Positions 12,101 to 24,219 of a stretch of 64,000 nucleotides of DNA are shown piece by piece. The stretch's first letter is position 1, and each line of letters opens with the position of its first letter. This stretch comes from Atrichornis clamosus (lineage: Eukaryota > Chordata > Aves > Passeriformes > Menuridae): positions 1-64,000 of the forward strand of contig WBMZ01003280.1 in the NCBI GenBank assembly GCA_013400975.1. The letters are read 5' to 3'. Position numbers and translations under genes: made by a program. Below the pieces are notes generated by a model that was given only the letters and a program-made list of their open reading frames with translations, ran no database searches and was not told the origin of the DNA.

Positions 12101-15100
12101 CCAAATATGTTTTGCAAATGAGCTGGCAGAGCAGCTCCTGGATGTCTCAGCACCCTCCCAGAGACAGGCTGTGCACTGAGTGCGTGGCTGCTCACCGACC
12201 ACAGAGCCCCAGGGCAGATGTTCTGCTCAGCCCAGGCACCTGCAAAGGGCAACACTTCACCTTCAAGGATGGGGAGGGGCGACTGGGGGGGGAGCTTTGG
12301 GTGTTTTGTTCCCCAAATTCCTGCTTCTGCCTCCCCTCTCCTGCCTTCTTACAAAGCACTTCAGTTGAGAGGAAGCCAAATCAGGAGAGGTTTTAATATT
12401 AAAGCTGAAAATGAAAGACATTATCAGTAGAACTGTGAAGTTTTGAAGCCAGGCCAGGCAATAGCACAAGGAAGAGGGGCTGGGGGAAGCCCCAGGCAGA
12501 CTGGTCACCCACTGCCACCAGTACAACACAAAACCCCCCACCCATGCCCCCAGACCCCACATCACATCCAAGGCTCCTGCTGGCCTGGCAGGGCAGTACA
12601 GAAAGTGACCCAGAGGGAGGATCTGGAGACAAAGTCAAACATTTTCCCCAAAGCTCAAGAAATCAGAGTGGATTTTTTCCTCCCCTCTTTTGTGGGAAGA
12701 AGTCCCGCACTCACCTGCTGCACTCCTGCAGTGGAGCATGGACACAGGTCTGGGAAGCAGGGGAGCTGCAGGAGCACAGCACTGCTGTCCCCATCAGAGG
12801 GATCACCCCAAGGCTTTGCACCACCAGGAGAAAGGACGTGGGCATGGCACCACAAAAGCAGCTTGTGTGGAAGCCAGGTTAGGGGGGTTTATTCTGTCTC
12901 CTGCACTGCCTCTAATCCTCAGCCTCCCAGCACTCAGCAGAGCTGGGGGGCTTAAGAGTCATCCTCACCAACACATCTAAGAACCCCAAGCCTCCTTATC
13001 AGCTTTGAAGAGAGGACTTGGGAGCCTAAGTCTGGGGAGATTAGAAAACCTATCTCGAGGCTTCCCCAAAGACAGAGGGACTTTGTCTCCACTCCATACA
13101 GGGGGATCTGCAGAGGGGGAGATGCACCAAGGACACACATGGAGAGAACTGGGCCGTGTCCCAGAGACTGAGCACAGGGGCTCAAAGGGAAATGAGTGAG
13201 GTGCTCACAAGATTTTCGCCCTCCCAACGCGGCGAAATGGGTGGGCTGCAGGGTCCCACCTACGGCTGAGGGACTGCCCCAAATTTTTCTGCACTGTGTT
13301 CACGCTCCAGCACAATGGGAAGAGATCAAGACCTATCTCACGCTCCCCATCCACAGCACTGGGTCTGCTCTGAAAGCTTCTTGGACCAAGAAGTCCTGAG
13401 TAAACAGAGAACTGAGCCAACTTCCACGGGAAACCACCCAGGCCCAGCCAGCCAACATCTAACGAGACCAGAGCCCCTTTTCCACCTCCTTTCCCATCAC
13501 TTTGAGAGAGAGAAAACATCCTCCCTTCCCTTAACTCCCCCATCAGTCTTCAGCCCTGAAGATGACAATCCCCACTGACCGGTCTGAGATGTCTTGGCAG
13601 CATCTCCCCCCTTCCCTTTGGCTCTCACCAGAGGAGCTGCTCTGTCGGCCAAGCCCGGAGCTGCATCCCGGCAGCTCAGCCCATCCCTGTGTCCAACACA
13701 ACAGGTCTGGGGGGACCCTGGAGACTCAGATCCCCAGCCAGGGGCTTGTCCGTTCGTGAGGAGCTGCCCCAGCTTGCTGGGACCCAGCAGGCCCAGAGCT
13801 GCCCCCAACAAAGGCCAGCGGGAGAGGGGGTCCGGCTGCGCATCCACCGGCACCGGCCCCTGCCAGCAGGGATCCATGGAACAAAGGGAGAGGGAAGCAC
13901 AAGGTCATGGGAATAACGGGCCATCGTTTAACTGAGGGCAACGAGAATGGAAAAAAAAATTATTGGGGAAGCTGGGGGAAGGGAAGCTGGGATTTGGGAT
14001 CCTAGAACAATACAGGAGCAGGCCAGCTCCTGGCGCCTGAGCTGGGAAGGAGGGAATAGGGAATATTGCTGGAGGTCTGCACAGGGGGTGTCAAACCAGC
14101 TGCAAAATAAAGGCAGCATCCTCCTCCCAGCAGGTCAGCTTAATGGTTTTAGGGACATGGCAGGCAGCAGGCTTCAAAGCGTAGTTATTGCAGCGGGTTA
14201 TCTCGCTGCTCCTTTATGTCCCCACATCTTTATCTATTTGCTGGATGTCACTGAGATTTAGATTGCAGGTGCTCCAGTGCAGGAGCAGCCTTCTGCTGGC
14301 TGCTGTGTCAGCCTGACAGCACAGGCAGCAGAGCAGGGTGGGCACTCCTGGCCCAGGAGTGTCCCCAGCCCAGCCCAGGGTGTCTGCAAATGCTCCCAGA
14401 ACTTCACACTTGGAGTTCCCTGGGACAAGAGGCTCCTGGAAACAAAGAGGAAACAAAGGGGAGGGAGACACAAGAATGGGCTCTCACTACAAAACAAGGA
14501 GGATGGAATATTGAATAAAAGGTTTTTCTCTTTCTTGCTCTCTTCCAGAGGACTTTGGCACTGACTTTGTGCAGTCACTCCTCTCAGTGGCAGAGAAGGA
14601 CTCCAACAAGGGCCAGGGACCATCACCACTCTCTGCTCTCCAAGCACTACACAGGAGCACCCCAAATGAAGGCCTGGTGCCACAAACCCTTCCCCAAATG
14701 CGAGTTAACCACAGCACACAGGAAGGAGGGAGCTGAGCAGAAGGATTCCCAATGGATCATACAGAAGCAATCCTTTCCTCGGCATGGGAAGCAGCCTGGA
14801 TCCCCTGCCTCAGCTCTCACCACAAGCCCATCTGCCTTTCCTCCCACAGTATCCTGCTGCTTCCCACCTCCTCACACTCACTTTGCCCAGCTGGAGCAAA
14901 GCACCTGAAGGGACTGTCCAACATTTCAGATCCCCAGGAGTGGGACAGAGGGAGGTGCAGGCAATGCTGGGGCCATCCTGCTGCCTGTCTGTAATGAGGC
15001 TGTTTATTAGGGAAGGTGCACCAACATCCCCCTGGCTCCCAGGTTCTTACAAAATTCATTTTTACAGCATGCACCAAAGCCACAGAAAGGTGGTAAATAT

Positions 15101-15380
15101 TCATAGTATGAAAAACGCTCATGGAAAGGATATACTGCACTTAAGAGAGAGATCTGAATTAATTTTATATGCTGCAGAGAGGCTTTTTAGCAATCACAAA
15201 CTTGTGAATCCCAACTTTCTTCCAGAAAAGATTTAAAGAATGAGGTTGGGAAAGTGGGCTGGAAGTCCAGGCCTTTTGGAGATTCACTTTCTCGCTCTAG
15301 AAAGGAGCAGGTTTTAGTGGGTAGCACAGGAGCAGGGGGAAGCTGGATAAATCAGAGACCCAAGCACAGTTCCAGTAAGG

Positions 15381-15545
15381 ACCAGGTTGCCCACAGAGGT
15401 TGTGAACTCCTCATCCCTGGAAGAGCCCAAGGCCAGGTTGGATGGGGCTTGGAGCAGCCTGGGATAGCGGAAGGTGTCCCTGCCAGGGGGTGGAACTGGA
15501 TGGACTTTGAGGTCCCTTCCCACCCAAGCCAGTCTGGGATCCGAT
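15381..15545 (+). mobile_element. CR1 LINE 3' fragment
   Basis: The fragment has the CR1 order: 'gttgcccacagaggttgtg', 'aaggccaggttggatggggc', 'ggtgtccctgccagggggtg', then 'tttgaggtcccttcccaccc'. It is 5'-truncated and has no intact reverse transcriptase frame. Confidence 0.88.
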
Positions 15546-16214
15546 GACCACAAACCTCTCGGGCAAAGCCTGCTTGGCCTCAATGTATGTATCTGTGACA
15601 AAAAGCTGGGATACCTGCATCGTCCTCTGGCACTGACACTCCCTCAGGCCTGGGGAATGCCAGCCATCACCCAGGGAGGCAGGGACAGCGTTTCCATCTC
15701 CTGCAGGCTCCTGGGTGCTCACTCTGCCCCTGGTCAGTGCCAGCAGCCTGGGACTCCCCCCAGGAGCCAGCACAGCTGCTCCACCTCCCTGGCTGCTCCT
15801 TCCACAGGGCTCCCAGCTTTTCTTCAGGAAGGGCAAGGCCGAGGACAGCGATTTCCAGCAGAGCTGCTGGTGGTGCTGTGCCCCCTTAGCACCATTTAAA
15901 TGTCCAATTGCACTCATTCAGCCCCTGAAAAAACCAGTGCTCCTCCAGCCCGTGACAGCTTTGACAGCCAGACTCCTTAATTCCTTTTTCTTATTCCCTT
16001 AATCTGTCATCTTTATCAGGCTGGGGAAGTGCCAGGCAGCAAGCAGGAGCCCCGGCCCCGATCAATCTCCACATTACAGCTGACAGAATGGTGCTAATAA
16101 CTTATTGATCTCATGTTTGCCAAGCCCCAGTGGGGCTGAAAGGCTGCCATTGATTGGCTTGAGGGAAGGAGCCTCTCAGCTGAGAGCAGAGCGGAAAACC
16201 TTCAAATTGTCTTC

Positions 16215-16445
16215 TTCCCCAGGAGCTGGGAGAGGGAGGGAGGGTGGGGAAGGGAGAGCAGGGACGAGGACAAGGGAACTGAAGAGCAGGAGACATGGAA
16301 AGGAAGAAGGATGGGTGTGTGAGATGGGGATTAAGAATGGAAAAGGAAGTGGGGGGGAAAAAAGGGTTTGAGAAGCAAAGAAATGCGAGGACGAGGGAAA
16401 GGAGCAGGAAAGGGGAAAGAAGGAACTGGGAACAAAAAGATCGTG
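16215..16445. repeat. Polypurine tract
   Basis: About 230 bp of almost only A and G on the plus strand, with few pyrimidine interruptions. The minus-strand transcript is therefore C/U-rich here. Confidence 0.8.
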
Positions 16446-17292
16446 CAGAGCTGAAAAAATTAATGAAATAGGCAGTTGACCCTCTTCTTGCTCACAGCAA
16501 ATCATCAATAAAATCTCTCCAATGCCCAGCCCTCCATCCTCAAACAACTGCTCATGTCTGCACAAAGCACCTGGCACTGCTGGTGTCCTGACCAGGTCCC
16601 CACAAGCTTTATCTGGGGACAGGGCATCAGCGGGACACATTCCAGCTCCCCACGGCGACAGACCTGCAATTTAACCCTGGAGAATCCCCAGCCACCTCCC
16701 TGATTTGCACTGAAGAGGCCAAGAACCACTGAGACTCCGGAGAGAAGCTGAGCGGAGGGACAGGAGCTGTGGGGAACCCGGGGCTCACCCCGATGTGCAG
16801 AGACAGCAGGAGCGAACATAAACAAACCAGGAGCTGACCTTTCACAGCCGACAGTGACACTGATTGCCCTCTTTCCCATCAGCCTGGATCAGCCTGAGGG
16901 TGCTGGAGCAGGGACGAGCTGGCAGGGCTTCCAGCAAAGGCAGTGCCTGGGTCACCCACGCACGGCCCTGGCAGGCTCGCTGCCCTGGGGCTCTCCGTGC
17001 CCAGGGCTCACTGAGGCTGGGTCTGTTTTCCCGGCGGACTTCCCTCGATCCATCCACCCAAAAGGCTGGGGTGACGTTTCCACGTGTTTCCTTCAACACA
17101 GATCCCTGCAGCCCTTTCCCTCCCTCACTGTCACCGTCACCTGACTGAGCCTGCCTGGAAGGAGCCGGGGGCAGGGCAGCAGCTCAGTCCCTGCTCCTGC
17201 ATCTCCTCCCCACGGGAGCTGTGCAGTCACACAGCTCTGAGCAGGGCAGGGGACAGGGGACAGCGGTGTCCCACTGAGGGGCAGGGGCAGGC

Positions 17293-17609
17293 CCTGCAGG
17301 GCTCGCCCACAGCACCCCAGCCCGGTGGCACAGACACAGACAGGACCTGCAGGGCTCACCCACAGCACCCCAGCCCGCTGGCACCGACANNNNNNNNNNN
17401 NNNNNNNNNNNNNNNNNNNNNNNNNNNNNNNNNNNNNNNNNNNNNNNNNNNNNNNNNNNNNNNNNNNNNNNNNNNNNNNNNNNNNNNNNNNNNNNNNNNN
17501 NNNNNNNNNNNNNNNNNNNNNNNNNNNNNNNNNNNNNNNNNNNNNNNNNNNNNNNNNNNNNNNNNNNNNNNNNNNNGCCCGGTGGCACAGACACACACAG
17601 GACCTGCAG
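17293..17609. repeat. Minisatellite, 53 bp unit, interrupted by assembly gap
   Basis: The unit begins cctgcagggctcgcccacag and contains agcccggtggcacagacaca. Copies start at 17293 and 17346, and the same motif resumes right after the gap at 17577. The gap most likely replaces further copies. Confidence 0.88.
17390..17576. other. Assembly gap (187 N)
   Basis: An uninterrupted run of N flanked on both sides by the same 53-bp minisatellite. The true length is unknown. Confidence 0.99.
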
Positions 17610-18142
17610 CCAGAGCAGAGCCAAATCCCAGCTCTGAGGCACCACGCAGGGTCAGAGCAGTGACCTGCTGGTGGCTCTGCCCAGGTGCCACCCAGGTGCC
17701 ACATCCCTGGCTTTCTCCAGATAACACCAGGGAGGTGTCACGGCACCAGGGATCTGTTTTCAGCTCTCTACCAGCTGCCTGTAAAGGCACCTGGCAAAGG
17801 AGGTGGAGGCAGGGGGCGGGGAGAGGTTATTTTTGGAAGCAGGATAATCTTGCTCTTCCCGGAGCTGCAAGGAAAGGGAGCAGGAGTCAGTGCTTGTCTC
17901 AGTTTCAAAGCTGCTGCCTGTGCTGGCCGTGAGTTTGGTGGATCCAGCTCCAGGGAATGACAGACTCCCTGTCCTGCCTGTGGCCACTCTGCCCTGTCCG
18001 CACCAGGCACTGAGAGCTGCCAAGGCGAGCCCAGTCCAGCACCCTCCCCTAAAAGTGAGGGAGATACCACTTGAAACACCCCCCAAATTTGCAGAGCCAT
18101 CCTACACAAACCCTCCTGCAAGGAGGGGGTTCAAATCCCTGC

Positions 18143-18188
18143 CAAGGTTGGACTCGGTCATCTTAGAGGTCTTTTCCCACCCTAACTG
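18143..18188 (+). mobile_element. CR1 LINE 3' tail fragment
   Basis: 'aaggttggactcggtcatct' followed by 'tagaggtcttttcccaccc' matches the terminal part of CR1. Only the tail is convincing; the sequence from about 18105 may also belong to it. Confidence 0.72.
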
Positions 18189-20431
18189 AACTCCAGCACC
18201 AGGGCACAGAACTGCCTCAGCTCCTTCTCCTCCTGCAGTGACAAAGCCGAGAATGAAACCTCAACACTCACACCAGCAAAACCCCCTGCACCAACCTGTG
18301 CTGGCACAGCAAAAGGAAGCGCTTCCCTGTTGGGTTTTCTCGTTGTTCCTTCACTTCCCAAGAGCTCTCTTTGTTGGTCACCTCCCACCCTTGAAAGGCT
18401 TCAGGAGACATAAAAATGAACTTAAACAGAGCACAAGGAGGGGACAGTCCTCCAGCTCCAGGCCCAGAGGATGGAGAGCCCTGACAGAGCCTCGACCCTC
18501 ACATCGCCAAGGTAAACAATTGCCCTTCATGGGCAAACACGTCACCAACAGTGCCCGGGCCTCCAGCTCCTGGATGCCCATTTGGTGCTGATTTTCTGCT
18601 CAATTTAAGGCAGCAGGCCAGTAAAGGCTGCTGCTTTTTTTCCCTGTTGTTTGGCTTAGTGAAATGAAAACACGTCTGCACCCCAGCTCATTACCCCACG
18701 CTCTGAGAGCAGCCCTTCGCTGGGATCCTGTCTCTAACCATTAGCTGCAGCATCCTTGATCCCAGTTCTTTCTCATCCCCAATGTTAACTCCTCCCTGGC
18801 ATATGAAAGCTCTGAGTCTCAGTGCAAAGCCAAACGAGGTCGCTGGGAAGGCCTCCATGGCCATGGCAGGCACACAGAATTCAGGGACAGGCCCACAGAA
18901 AGTGGGATCAGCTGTGGATGCACACTGTGAGCCACAAGCACTGCCCTGCCAGTGAAAATCCAAATTCCTACATGTGAATCTCTTTACACTTCACTCTGAA
19001 AATTCCTCCTTTTCCCTCGCTTAGCCCACAGGGCACCAAGTGGAAAGATGAGACAAGAGGGTGAACACAGAACAAGAAATCTCAGAGAGACGTCTCAGTT
19101 CCGTGCCCTTTTGAGACGTGTGGGTGAGCACTGCTCCTCCAGCACTGCAAAAGCACCAGGTGTACAGGGCCTCCCAAAGTGGGATTCCCTCCAGGGACAC
19201 AGGTGTCACGCTGTCCCCATCCTGTGGGATTTCCACAGGAATCACTGCAGGTGAAGATGCAGCTGCACCAGTCACTGAGGGCACCACTGCTCTGGGGCCA
19301 AGGCTCCCAGGGTTTGCCGTCCCTGTCGTGTTGACCAAAAATCCCTAAGAAAAAGCCCAAGCTCTGTGGCAGCCCTGCCCCACTGGGGATTTGGCCTGCT
19401 GCTGCTTCCCACACCACAGCCAAGGAAGCCTCACATCACTGGGGAAGGGGTCTTGAATCCATGAGCATCCCAAATATTTTATGCAGTGGTTTGCTCAGTT
19501 TGGAGCAGCACCCGGTGCTCTGCCAGGTCTCCACTCCGTGCCCTCTCAGCCAATATCCAGACATCAAAACAACTCCCTGCAGTCACGAGGGGCAGAAGGA
19601 AGAGAGGGAAGATCTACCCACCTTCCTCTAGCATGAGTGAGCCTGATTCCTCCACTTCTATCCATGCAAATAGTCCTACTGCAACGGGAAAGTCATGAAA
19701 TCTGGCACTGCAGAACAGAGGGTGTTTGAGGAGAGAAAGAGGAGAAATTAACAGGATTTTTTTGCAGGAGAGGAATTACTTAGAGCCTTGGGACCAGGAC
19801 TCTATTGCAAAGTGCTCGTTCGAGCCCTAAAGCAGCGTGCAAAGCGCACACACACACGGGGGGGAAGTGCCTGGGACCCTCCGAGGCGGCTCCATCCCCC
19901 CACCCCACCCGGCAGACACTGCCTCAGCCGAACTGGAGAGGGGGGCTGCACTTGTGTACAGCCGCACCTCTGCTGCCCGGAGGGGCTCTAAAGCCCTGTC
20001 TGGTGGGCAGACCCTGGGCTTTGCTGCCGCGCCTGTGCCTGGCTCTGCTCAGCCCGTGTGCGTCTGTGTCTCTCGGCTGAGATTAAAGCTCCTCCTGCCA
20101 TCAGCCCCTCTCCAGCTAAACCCTCCCTGGTGCCAGTGCTGGGCCCCGGCTGCTGCCTCCCCTTTCCCTGAGCCACTTAAAAGTGTGTTTCACACTCTCC
20201 TTAGGTTTCCCCTGCCCTCCCACCAGCCGGCTCCCCCCAGCACTGGGTGCCCTGCAGGTGTCCTTAAGCCTCTTCCCGGATCTCAGCTGCCTCCACGTGT
20301 CCCTAAGGAAGCACAGACCCCATTCCAAGCACTTTTCCTCTCTTCCTCCACGTGGCACGCCCCATTCCCGTGGTGACTGCCGTTTAATGAGCGCCGGGAG
20401 AGCATCTCAGCACTGCCCAGTGCAGAGCACT

Positions 20432-20569
20432 GGGAGGAGGACGCAGCAGAAAATCAATCTGCAGGGTCAGCTGAGGAGAGACCACTCCCGTGTNCACCTC
20501 GGGAGGAGGGCACAGCAGAATCAATCTGCAGGGTCAGCTGAGGAGAGACCACTCCCGTGTCGTCCCGGG
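20432..20569. repeat. Two-copy tandem repeat, about 69 bp unit
   Basis: 'gggaggagg-c-cagcagaa' followed by 'tcaatctgcagggtcagctg' and 'aggagagaccactcccgtgt' occurs twice, starting at 20432 and 20501. A single N (20494) marks the junction. Confidence 0.93.
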
Positions 20570-22587
20570 AGCTTTAGGAATCACCAACGCTGCTTTTTCC
20601 AGGTGGGTTTTACTCATGCTCCTCCCTGCTCAAGGTGCTGGCTCAACAGGGAGCAGCTGGGTTAGGCAGCCCCAGGTTTCAGAAAGAAGTAAATAAGTAC
20701 TAAAGAAAGGTCCAGCACTGGCCAGGGAAGTGGGAGGAGATTAAAGCCAGCAGCTGGACGTGACCCCAGTGCAGACACAACCCGGGCTTCAAAAGAGGAG
20801 CTTGGCATCATTTTGATCACTGAAGAGCAGCAGGGATGGCAGAGAGGGAAATGCCCTTCCTTCACAGCCCACCCTCTGATCCTGCACCGGAATTTACTGC
20901 TCTTTCCATCTGTGCTGGGAACAGCAAACTCTTGCACACTTGAAACTTGCACAAGCATTTGGAGGACAGGCCTTTATCCAGGGGATGCAGAGAGCAGAGC
21001 TCTCTATTCTGCAAGCACCACCACCAGCACCTTCCCTCCCAGCCACAGAGAGAGGCAGAGAAAGCAGAAAATCACTGGTTTCTCAAAGCCTGAGGACACC
21101 CAAGCCAAACCCTACCTGAGTCTTTCAGGACCCAGATATTTATTTTCTAAGCCTTTCAGCTTCTGCTGTCCCAAAGTAACCTCCTCGGTCTCCCTGTTCC
21201 CACACATCACCATCACCAGTGCCATGAGTGACCTGTTTTCACTCCAAAGTTATCCAGAAGCCTTCCAAGGACAATGATCCGTGCTGCTCCTCCAACCAAG
21301 GGCCTTGTATGTTCCAGTCAGACTTTTCAGCCCCTTGTGACCTGAACATCTGCCCAGCTCTGAACCTTGACTTCAGTCTTTCCTATCTTCCAGAAGTCAC
21401 AAAACCCCCAGAACTATATACAATTATTTTTCATTAATTTCAGCCCCTTTCTCCATTTCAAAGACCATTAAAGATCCAGAAATACTTCGGATTTTCCAGT
21501 CCATGCTGTTTGAAAGTACAGCACTGCCTCTAATCCTGGTTGTAACAATAAATCAAGGAATTCCCTCACAGAATCAATCATAAACCAGCCAACCCTGCCA
21601 ACTTCAACCCTCTTGCTGCCCCCATGGGCCCTGCCACAAGCAAATCTCTTCCATTTGTGCTGTCCTTGCTCTCAATCCTCTCCTTAACCTCAGCCACGGG
21701 CGAGGAGGAGCAGGCACTGGTCAGGGCTGTTCTGGCAGCACTCCCTGGATTGATCTCTGAGCCTGCACAGGGGGAGCACAGGAGCCTCCAGGCTTCTCCT
21801 CCTCTCCTCACTGGGACCACGGGCCCAACTTCAAACCATAAGCCAGCAACACAAAACGTTTTGGCAGCAGATTCCAGCTGCCTTTGAGAGCACTTGCAGC
21901 CTCTGGACAGGAGTGATGCAGGACTTTTGGAACATAATGGCATTAACATCATTTATTCAGCACTGTTTATCTCCAGATGCCTCTCTGAGGGGGAGCTTCT
22001 CATAACCCAGCTGCAGAGCGCTGTTCTCAAGGGCAGACAGTGCAAACAGGAGACAGCTGAGGTCCAGGTTCTTCTCCCCTTATTGTTGGAACAAAACGGT
22101 TCGAACAACAACCAGTCCTTCAGGCTCCCCCAGCTCGGAACGTTCTGTGTCTAACAATTCGCTGTTACCCTTCTCCCCTCCCTCCCTGCCAGCAAACACA
22201 AACCCAGCCATCAGCAGCCACAAATCCCAGCACGTTCTGGCCCCGTTCCCCCGGCCCGGGGCGGTGACACGGGGACCGGCAGCAGCTCTGCGCTCAGAGC
22301 CGGCAGCTCTGCAGAGGCTTTGGCAAAGGAGCCCTCCCTTCATCAAAGCAGTGCGGAGAGAGCGCTGGCTCCAGCCAGAGGGGAAAGTCAGAGTGAGACC
22401 GTCCCCGGGGAGAGGTGACAAAGGCCCCTGTCCCTCATGTCCCCACCAGCCCCCACCTGACTCTACCCAACCAGCTCCTGTTGAACACCCCACGTCTCTC
22501 ATGTCCTCAGGAGCTCTGTCCCTTGCTTGGTGGCCTCTTGTGTGCACGAGCCTTTTCTTTTTCACTGCTCAGACACTCCTGGAATGT

Positions 22588-22836
22588 TTCATAGGATGAC
22601 TAAGGCTGGAAAAGACTTCCAAGGCCCCCAAGTCCAACCATTATCCCGGCACCGCTGACCCACGTCCCCAGGTGACACATCCACACGTTCCTCCTGGAAC
22701 ACTCCCAGGGATGGTGACTCCACCACTCCCTGGGCAGCCTCTTCCAAAGCTTTACAACCCTTTCCCTGAAGAAGTTTTTCCTTGTATCGAACCTAAACCC
22801 TGCCACAACTTGAGGCCATTTCTTGCTGTTTCCTAA
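22588..22836 (-). mobile_element. CR1 LINE fragment, reverse orientation
   Basis: In reverse complement it carries CR1 landmarks: the block read here as 'aaggctggaaaagacttcca', the 'gtgacacatccacacgttcc' block, 'gactccaccactccctgggc' and 'cctgaagaagtttttccttg'. It is in the same orientation as the gene and has no intact frame. Confidence 0.9.
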
Positions 22837-24094
22837 GGTTAAGAAACGACCCAGAGCACCTCAAACACCAGCTCCAACAAATGAGGGCTTCTACATCTCA
22901 TCTTTTCTTCTGCTCAACCCTGATGGGAATGAGAAGAACGCTCTGCATTTCTGGAATGCCACGGGGTCTCCAAGGATTCCAGCAATGCTGATCAAGTCCA
23001 GCAGCTTCTCTGTAAAGCAAACAATATTAAAACTCATTCTGACATACGGGGTCAGCTGAGCCACAGAGACTCCAGCAAGGTCATGCAGGAAAATGGATCT
23101 CTGGCCAGTTTGGCTCTTGGAGCTGCGCAGGGCAAGAGGCCTTGGAAAACTGTTCATGATGAGACTCCAGCAGGCAGCAGGAACCTGTCTGGAAAGGGTC
23201 AAACCTCAGGCAAAAGGCAAACCAGGTACCTGGGATGTTACTGCACAGCCTCCAAAGACATCCCCAAAGGTAGCAGATGTGGTGTTCCCTCTGGATTTGG
23301 GGTTCATTTACACACTCAGCAGAGTGACTACCAAAAAAATACTGACAAATCCACAGACAGACAGATTTTCAGGAAAGGCCTCTGTTAGCACACACAGAGA
23401 TCCGGCTCTGATCTGGAAGGACAAGGATCGCTCCATATAAAAAGTAACATAAATCCCAGGTTTTCCTCCACTTTTATTTCTAATCAAAGGATCCTGCAAT
23501 CAACAAGCAGATCTTGTTCTATTTATCACAGAGCCTCACTCGTTGGCTTCTGCCCATTTGTCACCAGATCCTTTCCCACACTCCCTTCCCGACATCCAGG
23601 GAGTCCCAGTGCAGGATCCGAGGGGAGCATTTCCGCTTTCACACCGTGTCAGGTTGAAACCAGGTGAACTACCCAAAAAAAGCCAGGTAGCACTACAAAA
23701 CCAAACAGTCCTGCTCCCACAGGAGTTGGCAGGAGCAGCAGCAGCGCGGGGAACCTCTGATTAATGAAATTACAAATCAAATCATGCTCTCTGCAAGGCC
23801 TTTCTGCTTCACTTGGCACCAGCCCTGGGGACATTTCACTCCTCTGCTGGCGCAGTACTTTAACACAGACCACTAGATTTGAGAATAACACAGGGCTGGG
23901 ACCTCAAAGGCCTTCACCATCACCATGAAATCCTTTCCACGTTAATCTTTAGCCAGAATATGAAAAGCCTTCCTACAGCTCCAAAGTGTAACACGAACAG
24001 CGCCGGGAAAAACCAGCGGAAAAACAAAGGGAGCGAAAGGGAGAGGAGGGACAACACCAACCCCAGAGCAGCAGGACGGGCCCCAGCCCCTTAC

Positions 24095-24219
24095 CTGCAG
24101 CTCCCAAGCCCACGTCGATGGTGTTTCTCTTGAATTCACAGCGGCTCTGGGTCTCTGGCATAACGAGCTGGCGGCTCTGGTGCAGGTTGGAGATGATGGT
24201 GGAGAGGTCGCTGTCGCGG
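24095..24219 (-). CDS. SAMD11: SAMD11 internal coding exon C
   Basis: This 125-nt exon contributes one base, 41 codons and one base. The acceptor is gctctgctgcag| with a plausible branch sequence (cttaacc) upstream, and the donor is GCTGCAG|gtaagg. The peptide runs RDSDLSTIISNLHQSRQ, then LVMPETQSRCEFKRNT and IDVGLGAA. Human SAMD11, from memory, has LISSVHRSRHLVMPEHQSRCEF with the same spacing and no gaps, and its exon is also 125 nt. LVMPE-QSRCEF is the best conserved block in the window. It lies in the central part of the protein, between the SAND-like region and the SAM domain, and has no named domain that I know. The exon is GC-rich relative to its AT-rich intronic surroundings, as expected for coding sequence. 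Confidence 0.94.

Larger units (their letters stand above)
9131..24094 (-). other. SAMD11: SAMD11 intron C-D (15.0 kb)
   Basis: This intron lies between the donor of exon C and the acceptor of exon D. It carries CR1 fragments at 15381-15545, 18143-18188 and 22588-22836 (reverse), CA and CT microsatellites just beyond exon D, a (CAG)n run at 12081-12100, a polypurine stretch at 16215-16445, and a 53-bp array with the assembly gap at 17293-17609. A two-copy 69-bp repeat lies at 20432-20569. No further exon is supported. Confidence 0.85.

Noticed and set aside
17084..17932. 282-residue plus-strand open frame
   Set aside because: A third of it is the assembly gap translated as X, and the rest is minisatellite.
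23875..23935. Possible CR1 tail in reverse ('ggctgggacctcaaaggcc')
   Set aside because: Only a short, weak resemblance without neighbouring CR1 blocks.
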